DNA of 64,000 bases from Macrostomum hystrix (GCA_950097015.1 CATNEN010000030.1:1597001-1661000), one strand, 5' to 3'. Positions 24,868 to 38,900 are shown, counted from the first letter of the stretch. Numbers and translations are program-made. The notes: a model not told the origin generated them from the sequence alone.

Positions 24868-27800
24868 TACAGACAGACAAGCCTACAGCAAACTACAGAA
24901 CATTACAGCCAATTAGGCATCGTTGACAGACAAGCCTACAGCAAACTACAGAACATTACAGCCAATTAGGCATCGTTGACAGACAAGCCTACAGCAAACT
25001 ACAGGCCATTACAGCCAATTAGGCATCGTTGACAGACAAGCCTACAGCAAACTACAGAACATTACAGCCAATTAGGCATCGTTGACAGACAAGCCTACAG
25101 CAAACTACAGGCCATTACAGCCGATTAGGCATCGTTGACAGACAAGCCTACAGCAAACTACAGAACATTACAGCCAATTAGGCATCGTTGACAGACAAGC
25201 CTACAGCAAACTACAGAACATTACAGCCAATAAGGCATCGTTGACAGACAAGCCTACAGCAAACTACAGAACATTACAGCCAATTAGGCATCGTTGACAG
25301 ACAAGCCTACAGCAAACTACAGAACATTACAGCCAATAAGGCATCGTTGACAGACAAGCCTACAGCAAACTACAGAACATTACAGCCAATTAGGCATCGT
25401 TGACAGACAAGCCTACAGCAAACTACAGAACATTACAGCCAATTAGGCATCGTTGACAGACAAGCCTACAGCAAACTACAGAACATTACAGCCAATTAGG
25501 CATCGTTGACAGACAAGCCTACAGCAAACTACAGAACATTACAGCCAATTAGGCATCGTTGACAGACAAGCCTACAGCAAACTACAGGCCATTACAGCCG
25601 ATTAGGCATCGTTGACAGACAAGCCTACAGCAAACTGCAGAACATTACAGCCAATTAGGCATCGTTGACAGACAAGCCTACAGCAAACTACAGAACATTA
25701 CAGCCGATTAGGCATCGTTGACAGACAAGCCTACAGAAAACTACAGGCCATTACAGCCAATTAGGCATCGTTGACAGACAAGCCTACAGCAAACTACAGG
25801 CCATTACAGCCGATTAGGCATCGTTGACAGACAAGCCTACAGAAAACTACAGGCCATTACAGCCAATTAGGCATCGTTGACAGACAAGCCTACAGCAAAC
25901 TACAGAACATTACAGCCAATTAGGCATCGTTGACAGACAAGCCTACAGAAAACTACAGGCCATTACAGCCAATTAGGCATCGTTGACAGACAAGCCTACA
26001 GAAAACTACAGGCCATTACAGCCAATTAGGCATCGTTGACAGACAAGCCTACAGCAAACTACAAGCCATTACAGCCGATTAGGCATCGTTGACAGACAAG
26101 CCTACAGAAAACTACAGGCCATTACTGCCAATTAGGCATCGTTGACAGACAAGCCTACAGCAAACTACAGGCCATTACAGCCGATTAGGCATCGTTGACA
26201 GACAAGCCTACAGAAAACTACAGGCCATTACAGCCAATTAGGCATCGTTGACAGACAAGCCTACAGCAAACTACAGAACATTACAGCCAATTAGGCATCG
26301 TTGACAGACAAGCCTACAGAAAACTACAGGCCATTACAGCCAATTAGGCATCGTTGACAGACAAGCCTACAGAAAACTACAGGCCATTACAGCCAATTAG
26401 GCATCGTTGACAGACAAGCCTACAGCAAACTGCAGAACATTACAGCCGATTAGGCATCGTTGACAGACAAGCCTACAGAAAACTACAGGCCATTACAGCC
26501 AATTAGGCATCGTTGACAGACAAGCCTACAGCAAACTGCAGAACATTACAGCCAATTAGGCATCGTTGACAGACAAGCCTACAGCAAACTACAGGCCATT
26601 ACAGCCGATTAGGCATCGTTGACAGACAAGCCTACAGAAAACTACAGGCCATTACAGCCAATTAGGCATCGTTGACAGACAAGCCTACAGCAAACTACAG
26701 AACATTACAGCCAATTAGGCATCGTTGACAGACAAGCCTACAGAAAACTACAGGCCATTACAGCCAATTAGGCATCGTTGACAGACAAGCCTACAGCAAA
26801 CTACAGAACATTACAGCCAATTAGGCATCGTTGACAGACAAGCCTACAGCAAACTACAGAACATTACAGCCAATTAGGCATCGTTGACAGACAAGCCTAC
26901 AGCAAACTACAGAACATTACAGCCAATTAGGCATCGTTGACAGACAAGCCTACAGCAAACTACAGAACATTACAGCCAATAAGGCATCGTTGACAGACAA
27001 GCCTACAGCAAACTACAGGCCATTACAGCCGATTAGGCATCGTTGACAGACTAGCCTACAGTAAACTACAGAACATTACAGCCAATTAGGCATCGTTGAC
27101 AGACAAGCCTACAGCAAACTACAGAACATTACAGCCAATTAGGCATCGTTGACAGACAAGCCTACAGCAAACTACAGAACATTACAGCCAATTAGGCATC
27201 GTTGACAGACAAGCCTACAGCAAACTACAAGTCATTACAGCCGATTAGGCATCGTTGACAGACAAGCCTACAGAAAACTACAGGCCATTACAGCCAATTA
27301 GGCATCGTTGACAGACAAGCCTACAGCAAACTACAGGCCATTACAGCCGATTAGGCATCGTTGACAGACAAGCCTACAGAAAACTACAGGCCATTACAGC
27401 CAATTAGGCATCGTTGACAGACAAGCCTACAGCAAACTACAGAACATTACAGCCAATTAGGCATCGTTGACAGACAAGCCTACAGAAAACTACAGGCCAT
27501 TACAGCCAATTAGGCATCGTTGACAGACAAGCCTACAGAAAACTACAGGCCATTACAGCCAATTAGGCATCGTTGACAGACAAGCCTACAGCAAACTACA
27601 AGCCATTACAGCCGATTAGGCATCGTTGACAGACAAGCCTACAGAAAACTACAGGCCATTACTGCCAATTAGGCATCGTTGACAGACAAGCCTACAGCAA
27701 ACTACAGGCCATTACAGCCGATTAGGCATCGTTGACAGACAAGCCTACAGAAAACTACAGGCCATTACAGCCAATTAGGCATCGTTGACAGACAAGCCTA

Positions 27801-28560
27801 CAGCAAACTACAGGCCATTACAGCCGATTAGGCATCGTTGACAGACAAGCCTACAGAAAACTACAGGCCATTACAGCCAATTAGGCATCGTTGACAGACA
27901 AGCCTACAGCAAAACTACAGAACATTACAGCCAATGAGGCATCGTTGACAGACAAGCCTACAGAAAACTACAGGCCATTACAGCCAATTAGGCATCGTTG
28001 ACAGACAAGCCTACAGAAAACTACAGGCCATTACAGCCAATTAGGCATCGTTGACAGACAAGCCTACAGCAAACTACAAGCCATTACAGCCGATTAGGGC
28101 ATCGTTGACAGACAAGCCTACAGAAAACTACAGGCCATTACAGCCAATTAGGCATCGTTGACAGACAAGCCTACAGAAAAACTACAGGCCATTACAGCCA
28201 ATTAGGCATCGTGACAGACAAGCCTACAGCAAACTACAAGCCATTACAGCCGATTAGGCATCGTTGACAGACAAGCCTACAGAAACTACAGGCCATTACT
28301 GCCAATTAGGCATCGTTGACAGACAAGCCTACAGCAAACTACAGGCCATTACAGCCGATTAGGCATCGTTGACAGACAAGCCTACAGAAAACTACAGGCC
28401 ATTACAGCCAATTAGGCATCGTTGACAGACAAGCCTACAGCAAACTACAGAACATTACAGCCAATTAGGCATCGTTGACAGACAAGCCTACAGAAAACTA
28501 CAGGCCATTACAGCCAATTAGGCATCGTTGACAAACAAACTTACAGCAAACTACAGGCTA
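24868..28560. repeat. 53-bp satellite, about 69 copies
   Basis: Unit contains GACAGACAAGCCTACAGCAA, then ACTACAGAACATTACAGCCA, then ATTAGGCATCGTT. Three main monomer types differ at fixed positions: AGAACATT versus AGGCCATT, GCAAAC versus GAAAAC, and CCAATTA versus CCGATTA. They are arranged in repeating order. A rare ATTACTGCC variant appears near 26123, 27660 and 28296, spaced by about 29 and 12 units, so blocks of the array have been copied as larger segments. Single-base length changes occur only near the right end (27905-28275). Confidence 0.97.
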
Positions 28561-28994
28561 ATACAGCTAGAAATGATTACCAGGTACAGCAAAATTCACA
28601 GTTTAATCTACATTAATTTACAGACACAGAGTCATCTCGCTGAGGTAAAGCAGAACAGATTGCTTAACTGTGTCAGGGTTAAGCTTCAGGATTAGCCTTT
28701 GATAATATAAGGGAATTTAAAATGGAACAAAAAATCTAGATTGAAGTGTTATTTATGAGTGATAAGAGATGACACACGCGAGGCAAATATCACATTTATT
28801 CCTTAAATTAAAACTAAACAGACAGAATTAAACATGCAGATTAATAAATATTAGCAGCATAGCTCATTAAATAGCAGATCTGTGCGTTAAAAATTACACT
28901 ACTACTGGCGAGAGTAGTAACATGCAAACAATTCTGTGAAGAAGCTATAAATAAAAAAACAATAAAAACAAGGCGATGATTACAAACTAGGAAA
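28561..28994 (-). other. 3' flank of the CTDSPL2-like gene
   Basis: Unique AT-rich DNA between the satellite and the last exon. An AATAAA on the minus strand at 28795-28800, about 195 nt past the stop codon, is the likely polyadenylation signal. Confidence 0.55.
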
Positions 28995-31900
28995 CTACCA
29001 CAGCTCCAGTGGTTGGAGAGCGGGTGCCGCCGAGACGCGTTCGTGCAGCCGAAACTTCTGACTAATCACAGTGCGCACATCCGTTTCCTGGGGGCGGCGG
29101 GATCGGGGCACTGCACTTCATGACATGGGTGAGAGTGGAGAACGAAGGGTGAGAGTAGAGAACGAAGGCTGAGAGTGGAGAACGAAGGGTGAGACTAGAG
29201 AATGAAGGGTGAGAATAGAGAAGAATAGAGAGGGCAGAAAAGGGTGAGAATAGAGATCGAAGGGTGAGAATAGAAAACGAAGGGTGAGAATAGAGAACGA
29301 AGGGTGAGAATAGAGAGTGGAGAGGGTAGAGAAGGGTGAGATTAGATAAGGGTGAGAGTAGAGAAAGGTGAGAGTAGAGAAGGGAGAGAGAGCATAGAGA
29401 AGGAACGGTGAGAGTAGAAAAGGGAGAGAGTGCAGAAGGAAGGGTGAGAGTGGAGAAGGAAGGGTGAGAGTAGAGAATGGTGCGAATAGAGAAAAGGGTG
29501 AGAATAGAGAAGGGTGAGAGTAGAGAAGGGAGGGTGAGAGTAGAGAAGGGTGAGAGTGGAGACGTGTGAAAAAAGGAGAGAGGAAAACAGAAGGGTGATA
29601 CTATAGATAAGAGTCGGGAGAGAGGAGATGCAACAGAATACTGGGAGCTACAAGCAGACAGGTAAAGACCAACAGCCACAAACCTGACTAGCAATGAGCT
29701 CAAGAAAGGGCAGAAGTTTGTACAGCTCCCTGTCCTCCGAGTCGGTGTACCAGGAGGAGATGGGGATGCCATTGCTGAGCTGGTAGGCGAATGCCTGGGG
29801 CGAATTGTCCACAATGACAGTGGCTGACATGTCCCGGTCCAGGATGCTCAGGTCCTTGATGTAGTTGCCTTGGACCGAGACGCAGTGCTCACGAAACAGC
29901 CGGTGCCTGACACGCGGTGAATGGGGTGGTGGAGACATTAAGACTCATGGAAAGACAGGCAGACTGACTCATGGAAACACTGGCAGACTGACTCATGGAA
30001 ACACTGGCAGACTGACTCATGGAAACACTGGCAGACTGACTCATGGAAACACTGGCAGACTGACTCATGGAAACACTGGCAGACTGACTCATGGAAACAC
30101 TGGCAGACTGACTCATGGAAACACTGGCAGACTGACTCATGGAAACACTGGCAGACTGACTCATGGAAACACTGGCAGACTGACTCATGGAAACACTGGC
30201 AGACTGACTCATGGAAACACTGGCAGACTGACTCATGGAAACACTGGCAGACTGACTCATGGAAACACTGGCAGACTGACTCATGGAAACACTGGCAGAC
30301 TGACTCATGGAAACACTGGCAGACTGACTCATGGAAACACTGGCAGACTGACTCATGGAAACACTGGCAGACTGACTCATGGAAACACTGGCAGACTGAC
30401 TCATGGAAACACTGGCAGACTGACTCATGGAAACACTGGCAGACTGACTCATGGAAACACTGGCAGACTGACTCATGGAAACACTGGCAGACTGACTCAT
30501 GGAAACACTGGCAGACTGACTCATGGAAACACTGGCAGACTGACTCATGGAAACACTGGCAGACTGACTCATGGAAACACTGGCAGACTGACTCATGGAA
30601 ACACTGGCAGACTGACTCATGGAAACACTGGCAGACTGACTCATGGAAACACTGGCAGACTGACTCATGGAAACACTGGCAGACTGACTCATGGAAACAC
30701 TGGCAGACTGACTCATGGAAACACTGGCAGACTGACTCATGGAAACACTGGCAGACTGACTCATGGAAACACTGGCAGACAGACACTGGCAGACAGACAC
30801 TGGCAGACAGACACTGGCAGACAGACACTGGCAGACAGACACTGACAGACAGACACTGACAGACACTGACAGACAGACACTGGCAGACAGACAAGCAGGC
30901 TGAGTGACTAGCTGAGAGACAGGCAGGTGACAGATACGCACCTGATGTAGCGCTTCTCGGGGTCCAGAATGTCCAGCAGGGCGTCAGCGTAGTCGCGAAT
31001 GCTGGCGGTGAACAGCACCACCTCGAACAGTTGGGAGACTCGTTGCAGAAACTCGTGAAATCCTGGCCGCAGTTTCACGTGCACTTTGTATTCCACAAAT
31101 TCGAACGATACAGGAAATGTGAGGTCTGCGCCATGCAGGAAATTGTCCACACTGGAGTGGACCAGGGTCTCGTCTAGGTCCAGCACCAGGGTGCAGCGCG
31201 GAGTGCGCCGGGTCTTCCTAGGCAGCACCGGGGCTCGATTGAGGCCCGCTGGCAATGCCGGCGGCAGGTTGCGAATGAAGCTGAACCTGGCGATTGAACA
31301 TTGCAGATTCGAACCCATGACCTTTGAGTTTTGATGCGCAGATGAAATATATTAAACCATATTAAATTGTGACGGAGCAACTTACGGATCGACCAAGGCC
31401 AAGTCCTCGGCATTGGCACTATAGCTGTACTCCTCTGGATCCGTGTACTTTCTAGCCAACTGCTGCTGCTGCTGCCCGCCCTGGCTAGGCAGCGCGGCAG
31501 AATCACGCACGAATGCATTCTCATCTGTGACCGGAGCAGTCTCGGCAGCCGAGGGCACACTGGCGTGGCCTGCATTGCCGGCATCGGCAGTGGCAGCCGA
31601 CGCCTCAATCTCTTCGTCGGATTCTTCATCGGACGAGTCTTGAATGCGATTTTCACCATCGGGGCCAGCAGCAGCAGCAGCAGGCTCTATGGCGATCGCA
31701 GGCGCAGTTGCTCCAGCAGCCGACGATGCTAGCTGCTGTTGCTTCTCAGAATTGACGCCGACGCAGCGGCGACGCCTTTTTCGAATCAGATGCCTTCTGG
31801 CACGTCGACGAGTTCTCAGGCGGTCCGGCTGCTGCCCTGCATGGCCTTCGTCATCCTCTGTAGTGTTATTGTTGGTGTCGCCGGTTTCAAATGCGGGCGA

Positions 31901-32107
31901 GAATAGCCGGCCGTGCAGGTGACTTCGGCTTCGTTTCGGAGTGGTGGGGGCATTAGCCTCAGCAGCAATAGCGGAGTCCTTAGCAACCGGATGCTCGGGA
32001 TGCCGAAGCCGGCGCAGTCGCTGGGTGGAACTAATAAAGGACACTCCGCCGCCGCAGACAACCGCTGGAGCGGTTTGAATTCGCTGAATCCTGGCGTGGC
32101 CCAGCAT
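28995..32107 (-). CDS. CTD small phosphatase-like protein 2 (CTDSPL2-type), complete
   Basis: HAD-superfamily (FCP/SCP) serine/threonine phosphatase. Exons on the minus strand are 31386-32107, 30942-31286, 29684-29906 and 28995-29087. They sum to 460 codons plus stop, against 466 residues in the human protein, and all phases match. The acidic N-terminal region has [19 protein letters not shown], echoing the family's FSPVF motif. The catalytic domain begins [15 protein letters not shown], then [12 protein letters not shown] (the DxDxT nucleophile motif), [43 protein letters not shown] and [17 protein letters not shown]. The last exon gives KFRLHERV. The start at 32107 is the first ATG after an in-frame TAG; an upstream coding exon joined at that TAG is possible. 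The two longer introns contain private minisatellites. Confidence 0.95.
29126..29565. repeat. Purine-rich degenerate minisatellite
   Basis: Irregular repeats of GAGAATAGAGAACGAAGGGT and GGTGAGAGTAGAGAAGG units. The plus strand is strongly purine-rich. Fills most of the CTDSPL2-like intron between 29087 and 29684. Confidence 0.85.
29938..30900. repeat. 24-bp minisatellite with 14-bp tail array
   Basis: About 35 nearly identical copies of ACTCATGGAAACACTGGCAG-ACTG (29938-30779), followed by a 14-bp AGACAGACACTGGC array to about 30900. The near-perfect copies suggest recent expansion. Every frame is open across it, so it creates large spurious frames on both strands. It occupies the CTDSPL2-like intron 29907-30941. 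Confidence 0.97.
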
Positions 32108-32944
32108 GTTCTAGATGTTGTCAAGGCTGAAGAAGCTTGTAAGAATGGCCTACTTTCACTGCTGCGGCTGCTGCTGCTGTTGCTTACGCCGGCCTCTAGT
32201 CAGAGAAGCGCGGTTTTTCTTGCGAAATTATTTCTAGCCGCTAGCGGTTTGCTAAGACTTTTCTTTCTTTCCGAGCTGTAAAGCAAAATAAATGTTATAT
32301 TTCTATTATATTATAAGTGACTAATTAGCTACTGCTACTGATTTTGTTTATAGTTTAGAGCTTAGATCCAAAGGCTAGATTTCTTCATGGTTTCTATACC
32401 AAAAATACAAGTTCCCGCCTGACCAATTAGACATCGAAGACCAGTTCCAGCCTGACCAATTAGACATCGAAGACCAGTTCCAGCCTGACCAATCAGACAT
32501 CAAAGACCAGTTCCAGCCTGACCAATCAGACATCGAAGACCAGTTCCAGCCTGACCAATCAGACATCAAAGAACAGTTTTATAGACACCAGTCTAGACAA
32601 CGTGCCTAAAAGCCACCTTTTCCATTCTAACAATGAGATAAATGACAAAGAAAGCCAGGTCTTGACAATTCGGTAGAAAAAATGCACGAAAAAATAACTA
32701 CAAAAGTATTTATGACATACGCACTTCTGCAAAGCAAAGTTAAAGGCTTATCATTAGGAACGCATAAATAAGTGCTTCCGCTAAAAAATGCCACTGCGAA
32801 TATCAAAATACGAGGATGAAAAAGTGATCCTTAACACCTCAATTAAAAAGCCTAATGGTCAAGCATGGATGAACAGATCAACGACAGACTATAAGGAGCA
32901 AATTTAAGGAGCTATTTTTAACTGAAGTTGCAGCAACTCAACAA
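32108..32944 (-). other. Region between TOP2 and the CTDSPL2-like gene
   Basis: Probably holds the CTDSPL2-like promoter or 5' UTR (32108-32280, with CAG-rich sequence) and the 3' end of TOP2. Contains one small minisatellite at 32415-32575. Nothing else supported. Confidence 0.5.
32415..32575. repeat. 33-bp minisatellite
   Basis: About five copies of CCAGCCTGACCAATCAGACA followed by TCGAAGACCAGTT. Because 33 is a multiple of three, it gives an 11-residue repeat peptide on the minus strand (62-codon frame), which I treat as non-coding. Confidence 0.92.
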
Positions 32945-35900
32945 TCAGAAGTCGGGCAGATCGCACGGTGGCGGCACAGCAGTTGGAAACAGACCCGCTG
33001 GTAAGTGTATCATCGCTCTATTGGTAGAGTTACTGTCTGGCAGATTGGCGCGCCGACTGCTGCTGCTTCTGCCTTCAGAGCTATTAGCATTGTTTGATGG
33101 AACCTGGTATAAAGAACAAATGAGCGTGGGAATGAGATTATACTTTCCAAACTAAACTTATCACCAGAGAGTCGCCCAGCCTCCTTTAGCTAATCTGCAA
33201 GCCTCCAATCCTTCATCAGGTCCCCCAGCCTCCAATCCTTCATCAGATCCCCCAGCCTCCAATCCTTCTGCTAATCTGCCAGCCTCCAATCCTTCATCAG
33301 ATCCCCCAGCCTCCAATCCTTCTGCTAATCTGCCAGCCTCCAATCCTTCATCAGATCCCCCAGCCTCCAATCCTTCTGCTAATCTGCCAGCCTCCAATCC
33401 TTCATCAGGTCTCCCAGCCTCCAATCCTTTGTCAGGTCTCCCAGCCTCCAATCCTTGCTAATCTGCCAGCCTCCAATCCTTCATCAGATCCCCCAGCCTC
33501 CAATCCTTCTGCTAATCTGCCAGCCTCCAATCCTTCATCAGATCCCCCAGCCTCCAATCCTTCTGCTAATCTGCCAGCCTCCAATCCTTCATCAGGTCTC
33601 CCAGCCTCCAATCCTTCGTCAGGTCTCCCAGCCTCCAATCCTTTAACGGACCACCGCCAGGAATTTTGAGGTATGAGGGACCAATTAGTCCACACAAAAT
33701 TTCAGCATAATGACAAACCTCATCAGCTTCAGCTGGCTCTTCGCCATTCATCAGCTTGGCCTCCTCAGCCGCAAAGGCGGCAGCGCCGGCCTCCAAAACG
33801 TCCAGATCGTCCAGCCAGGCCCTGGCCGGCGTCATCTCGGATAGTCGACGCAGCCGTCCGGACATTTCTTCCAAGTCACGCAACAGACGCTGCCGACGGT
33901 CCAGCGTGAGCGACCTGACTGGCATGCGCAGCAAATATTCTAATTTGCCGGCGTCTCCTTCGCTACAATCATCGTCGGAATCTGAGTCCCCGCCCAGTTG
34001 TCGGGTGTCTTGGCTAGCCGACAGTCGCCAAGCGCGCACCGGATCAGGCTCGAAACCAGCTTCGACCAGTTTTAGCCGAATCTCGCTGGCACCGGCTAAG
34101 CCTGACAGCCTCAGGCGACCTTCGGCTACGTCTAAAGCAAACCTGGCTTGGTTGCTTAGCAACCGAACTGACGCATCCAGACCGGCTATTAGATGCTCTA
34201 GGCGACGCTTGTACATGTCTAGGCGAAGATCGAAATATTCTTGAAAGATTTGGCGCACTGTGGGGAACCTGATGGCGGTGTGTTAGCAAATTAATATGTT
34301 AGCGACGGGCCTCATGGGACTCAGAAACAGGGGATGGAACTGAGGATCATGGGGGATGGAACAGAGGATCAGTGAGTGGAATTCAGGATCAGGGATGGAA
34401 CTAAAATCAGTGGATGGAACTGAGGATCAGTGAGTGGAACTGAAGATCAGTGGATGGAACTGAGGATCAGTGGGTGGAACTGAAGATCAGTGGATGGAAC
34501 TGAGGATCAGTGGATGGAACTGAAGATCAGTGAGTGGAACTGAGGATCAGTGAGTGGAACTGAGGATCAGTGAGTGGAACTGAGGATCAGTGAGTGGAAC
34601 TGAGGATCAGTGAGTGGAACTGAGGATCAGTGAGTGGAACTGAGGATCAGTGAGTGGAACTGAGGATCAGTGAGTGGAACTGAGGATCAGTGAGTGGAAC
34701 TGAGGATCAGTGAGTGGAACTGAGGATCAGTGAGTGGAACTGAGGATCAGTGAGTGGAACTGAGGATCAGTGAGTGGAACTGAGGATCAGTGGATGGAAC
34801 TGAGGATCAGTGGATGGAACTGAGGATCAGTGGATGGAACTGAGGATCAGTGGATGGAACTGAGGATCAGTGAGTGGAACTGAGGATCAGTGAGTGGAAC
34901 TGAGGATCAGTGAGTGGAACTGAGGATCAGTGAGTGGAACTGAGGATCAGTGAGTGGAACTGAGGATCAGTGAGTGGAACTGAGGATCAGTGAGTGGAAC
35001 TGAGGATCAGTGGGTGGAACTGAGGATCAGTGGGTGGAACTGAAGATCAGTGGGTGGAACTGAGGATCAGTGGATGGAACTGAAGATCAGTGAGTGGAAC
35101 TGAGGATCAGTGAGTGGAACTGAGGATCAGTGAGTGGAACTGAGGATCAGTGAGTGGAACTGAGGATCAGTGGATGGAACTGAGGATCAGTGGATGGAAC
35201 TGAGGATCAGTGGATGGAACTGAGGATCAGTGGATGGAACTGAAGATCAGTGAGTGGAACTGAGGATCAGTGAGTGGAACTGAGGATCAGTGAGTGGAAC
35301 TGAGGATCAGTGAGTGGAACTGAGGATCAGTGAGTGGAACTGAAGATCAGTGAGTGGAACTGAGGATCAGTGAGTGGAACTGAGGATCAGTGGATGGAAC
35401 TGAGGATCAGTGGCTAGAACTGAGGATCAGTGAGTGGAACTGAGGATCAGTGAGTGGAACTGAGGATCAGTGAGTGGAACTGAGGATCAGTGGATGGAAC
35501 TGAGGATCAGTGGATGGAACTGAGGATCAGTGGATGGAACTGAGGATCAGTGAGTGGAACTGAGGATCAGTGGATGGAACTGAGGATCAGTGGATGGAAC
35601 TGAGGATCAGTGGATGGAACTGAGGATCAGTGAGTGGAACTGAGGATCTGTGAGTGGAACTGAGGATCAGTGAGTGGAACTGAGGATCAGTGAGTGGAAC
35701 TGAGGATCAGTGAGTGGAACTGAGGATCAGTGAGTGGAACTGAGGATCAGTGGATGGAACTGAGGATCAGTGAGTGGAACTGAGGATCTGTGAGTGGAAC
35801 TGAGGATCAGTGGATGGAACTGAGGATCAGTGAGTGGAACTGAGGATCAGTGGATGGAACTGAGGATCAGTGGATGGAACTGAGGATCAGTGGATGGAAC

Positions 35901-38900
35901 TGAGGATCAGTGAGTGGAACTGAGGATCTGTGAGTGGAACTGAGGATCAGTGAGTGGAACTGAGGATCAGTGAGTGGAACTGAGGATCAGTGAGTGGAAC
36001 TGAGGATCAGTGAGTGGAACTGAGGATCAGTGAGTGGAACTGAGGATCAGTGAGTGGAACTGAGGATCAGGAAGAGGACACTGAAAACCGGGAATGATTA
36101 CAACTATACGCACCTTCGCATCCGGTCCTCGCAGTCTGCCAGCACCATGGAGCTGGTGCTGATGACGCTGCTCAGCCGGAAATAGCGATACAATCCAATC
36201 CGCTTGGCCCTAGCCCGCTGAGCCATGCTGAGCCTGAGCAGAAATCTAACTCGCCTATCCGAGCAATAGTTATTGACAGTCTCAGCTAGCCCAGCCAGCT
36301 GACAGCCGTACGGCTCGCTCCAAACTCGCGCTGGCAGTTCGTTGATTTCGTAAATTCCAGTAGAGTCGCCATCGTAGGATAATATCCTGCCGTAAGAGAC
36401 AAAGCGGTTACCGTCCGGCAGGGGAACAATGGGGCCAGTTAGGCCGCGATACGACGGCACCATGTCGTCTAGTTGATTACGGCCCAAATCATTGGTTAGA
36501 ACTCGTCTGAGGTTGGCTATTACATCGGCCAGCGAGTAATTGGGTATACTGGTGTTCCATCCCGTGCCAATGCCCTCAGCACCGTTTACTAGCGCCATCG
36601 GCACCACAGGACAGTAGCTGCAAGGTGATAGGTCTGAGATAAACTCTGACAGATCAAAGATACAGTCTGACAGACTCTCATACAGACTGACAGACTCTCT
36701 TACTGACAGACTCTCATACAGACTGAGACTCTCTTACTGACTGACGGACTCTCATACTGACTGACAGACTCTCATACTGACTGACAGACTCTCATACTGA
36801 CTGACTGACAGACTCTCATACTGACTCACAGACTATCATACAGACTGACAGACTCTCATTACTGACTGACAGACTCTCATACTGACTGACAGACTCTCTT
36901 ACTGACTGACTGACTCTCATAAGGACTGACAGACTCTCATACTGACTGACAGACTCTCATACAGACTGACAGACTCTCATAAGGACTGACAGACTCTCTT
37001 ACTGACTGACAGACTCTCATACAGACTGACAGACTCTCATAAGGACTGACAGACTCTCTTACTGACTGACAGACTCTCATACAGACTGACAGACTCTCAT
37101 AAGGACTGACAGACTCTCTTACTGACTGACAGACTCTCATACAGACTGACAGACTCTCATAAGGACTCGACTGACAGACTCTCTTACTGACTGACAGATG
37201 TCACTTAACAATCAGAAATAATGAAGGCGCCAACCTGACGGGTTCCACTCGAACGCCATCCTCCAGCCGATAGTTCAGCAAGGCGTCATCGTCCGGATGA
37301 TAGATGAGCCTAGCCATGGGTGATAGGCAGGTATAAATATACCTGGATGCGGCGAAGTCTTTGCCACCGAGAAGGCGAGAACCAAACTGACCGCCAGGCA
37401 GCAATAGGTTGACATTGTTGGAGCCGGGAAAGTCCTGGGCCAGGCCAACTATGGTACTGTGCAGGGCTGCGTCGCCGTGTTTGTAAGCGGTCAGTTCGGC
37501 GACACTGCCCGCCAGCTGGGGCAATCTGATTGGCTGCCTTTGCCGACGCTTAAAACAGACGTACATCACCTTGCGCTGCGATGGCTTTAATCCGTCTAGG
37601 AGAGCAGGTATCGATCGGCGATTGTCTGCGAGAGAGAACTGCACCAGTTCCCGATGGATGAAGTCCGAGCAAGTTAACTCGCCGCAGTCGGTGGATAATG
37701 ACGTTGATGAGGCTAGCGGAGGAGCCCTGCGTGAAGGTAATTAATGCTTGTATAGCGCTTGAAGGCATGATTGGGAAAACGGACAGGAAGATACTGACAG
37801 ACAGACAAAAAGTACAGTATGGAAGACACAAAGAGTGGACAAAGAAAGGGTAAACAGTCAGGGAGCACAGACTGAGGACACAGGACGGGGACACAGGCAG
37901 GGGACACAGGACGGGGACACAGGCAGGGGACACAGGCAGGGGACACAGGCAGGGGACACAGGCAGGGGACACAGGCAGGGAACACAGGCAGGGGACACAG
38001 GCAGGGGACACAGGCAGGGGACACAGGCAGGGGACACAGGCAGGGGACACAGGCAGGGGACACAGGCAGGGGACACAGGCAGGGGACACAGCCGGTCACT
38101 CACTCGGGTTGGGCAGCTCGGTCAGCCAGCCAGGCCTTGCGCGCATCGGTGTCTGGTCCGAACGCCAGCACCAGAGCATTGTCGTCTAGCTCGCCGCCGC
38201 TGCCCGCCTCGCGTCGAACCAGTCGAACGGACTGGCCGGCCAGCAGTTGGGCGAAGAATCGCCTACCCTCGGCAGCGGTGAAGGCGCCAAGTCCTTTGTA
38301 ATACTTTACTGTCCAACGTTGCCAGCCGGGTGTCTCGGCCGCCCATTTGTTCAGCTCCACGGTTGAATAGAACTCACGACTGCCTTCTGGCTTAGCCCCA
38401 GACAGAGGAGGCGTCGCTTTAGCCAGAGGCGTAATTAAAAGTCGCAAAAAATCCCAACGCCTTAGCAACAATTCCGGCCAGAAGCAGTGCAATAGATTCA
38501 AAATCAGGCCACGAATGTGGGTGCCGTCTGTGTCCTGATCGGCCATTACTAGCAGGCGGCGATAATTCAAGCTGGCCAGATCTGCCTCGGTCTCGTAGCG
38601 CTTGTTGATCTGACATAACATAAATTTATGATAGCTTTTGATGCTACTGCAACTTTAATTGGCTGCACATTCCCTGAACTGCACATTCCCTAAACTGCAC
38701 ATTCCCTAAACTGCACATTCCCTAAACTGCACATTCCCTAAACTGCACATTGCGGGTTCCCTGAACTGCACATTCCCTGAACTGCACATTCCCTGAACTG
38801 CACATTCCTTGAACTGCACATTCCCTAAACTGCACATTCCCTGAACTGCACATTCCCTAAACTGCACATTCCCTAAACTGCACATTCCCTGAACTGCACA

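Noticed and set aside
29865-30941. Long open frames on both strands (over 300 codons) with THGNTGRL-type or SASVSMSQ-type repeats
   Set aside because: They are read through a 24-bp array, where a period divisible by three keeps all frames open. The array is intronic to the CTDSPL2-like gene.
33756-34244. 162-codon plus-strand frame
   Set aside because: Antisense shadow of a TOP2 exon with clear homology on the minus strand.
37835-38281. Plus-strand frame rich in GTQAGDTGRGHRQ repeats
   Set aside because: Comes from the 13-bp array plus antisense of a TOP2 exon.
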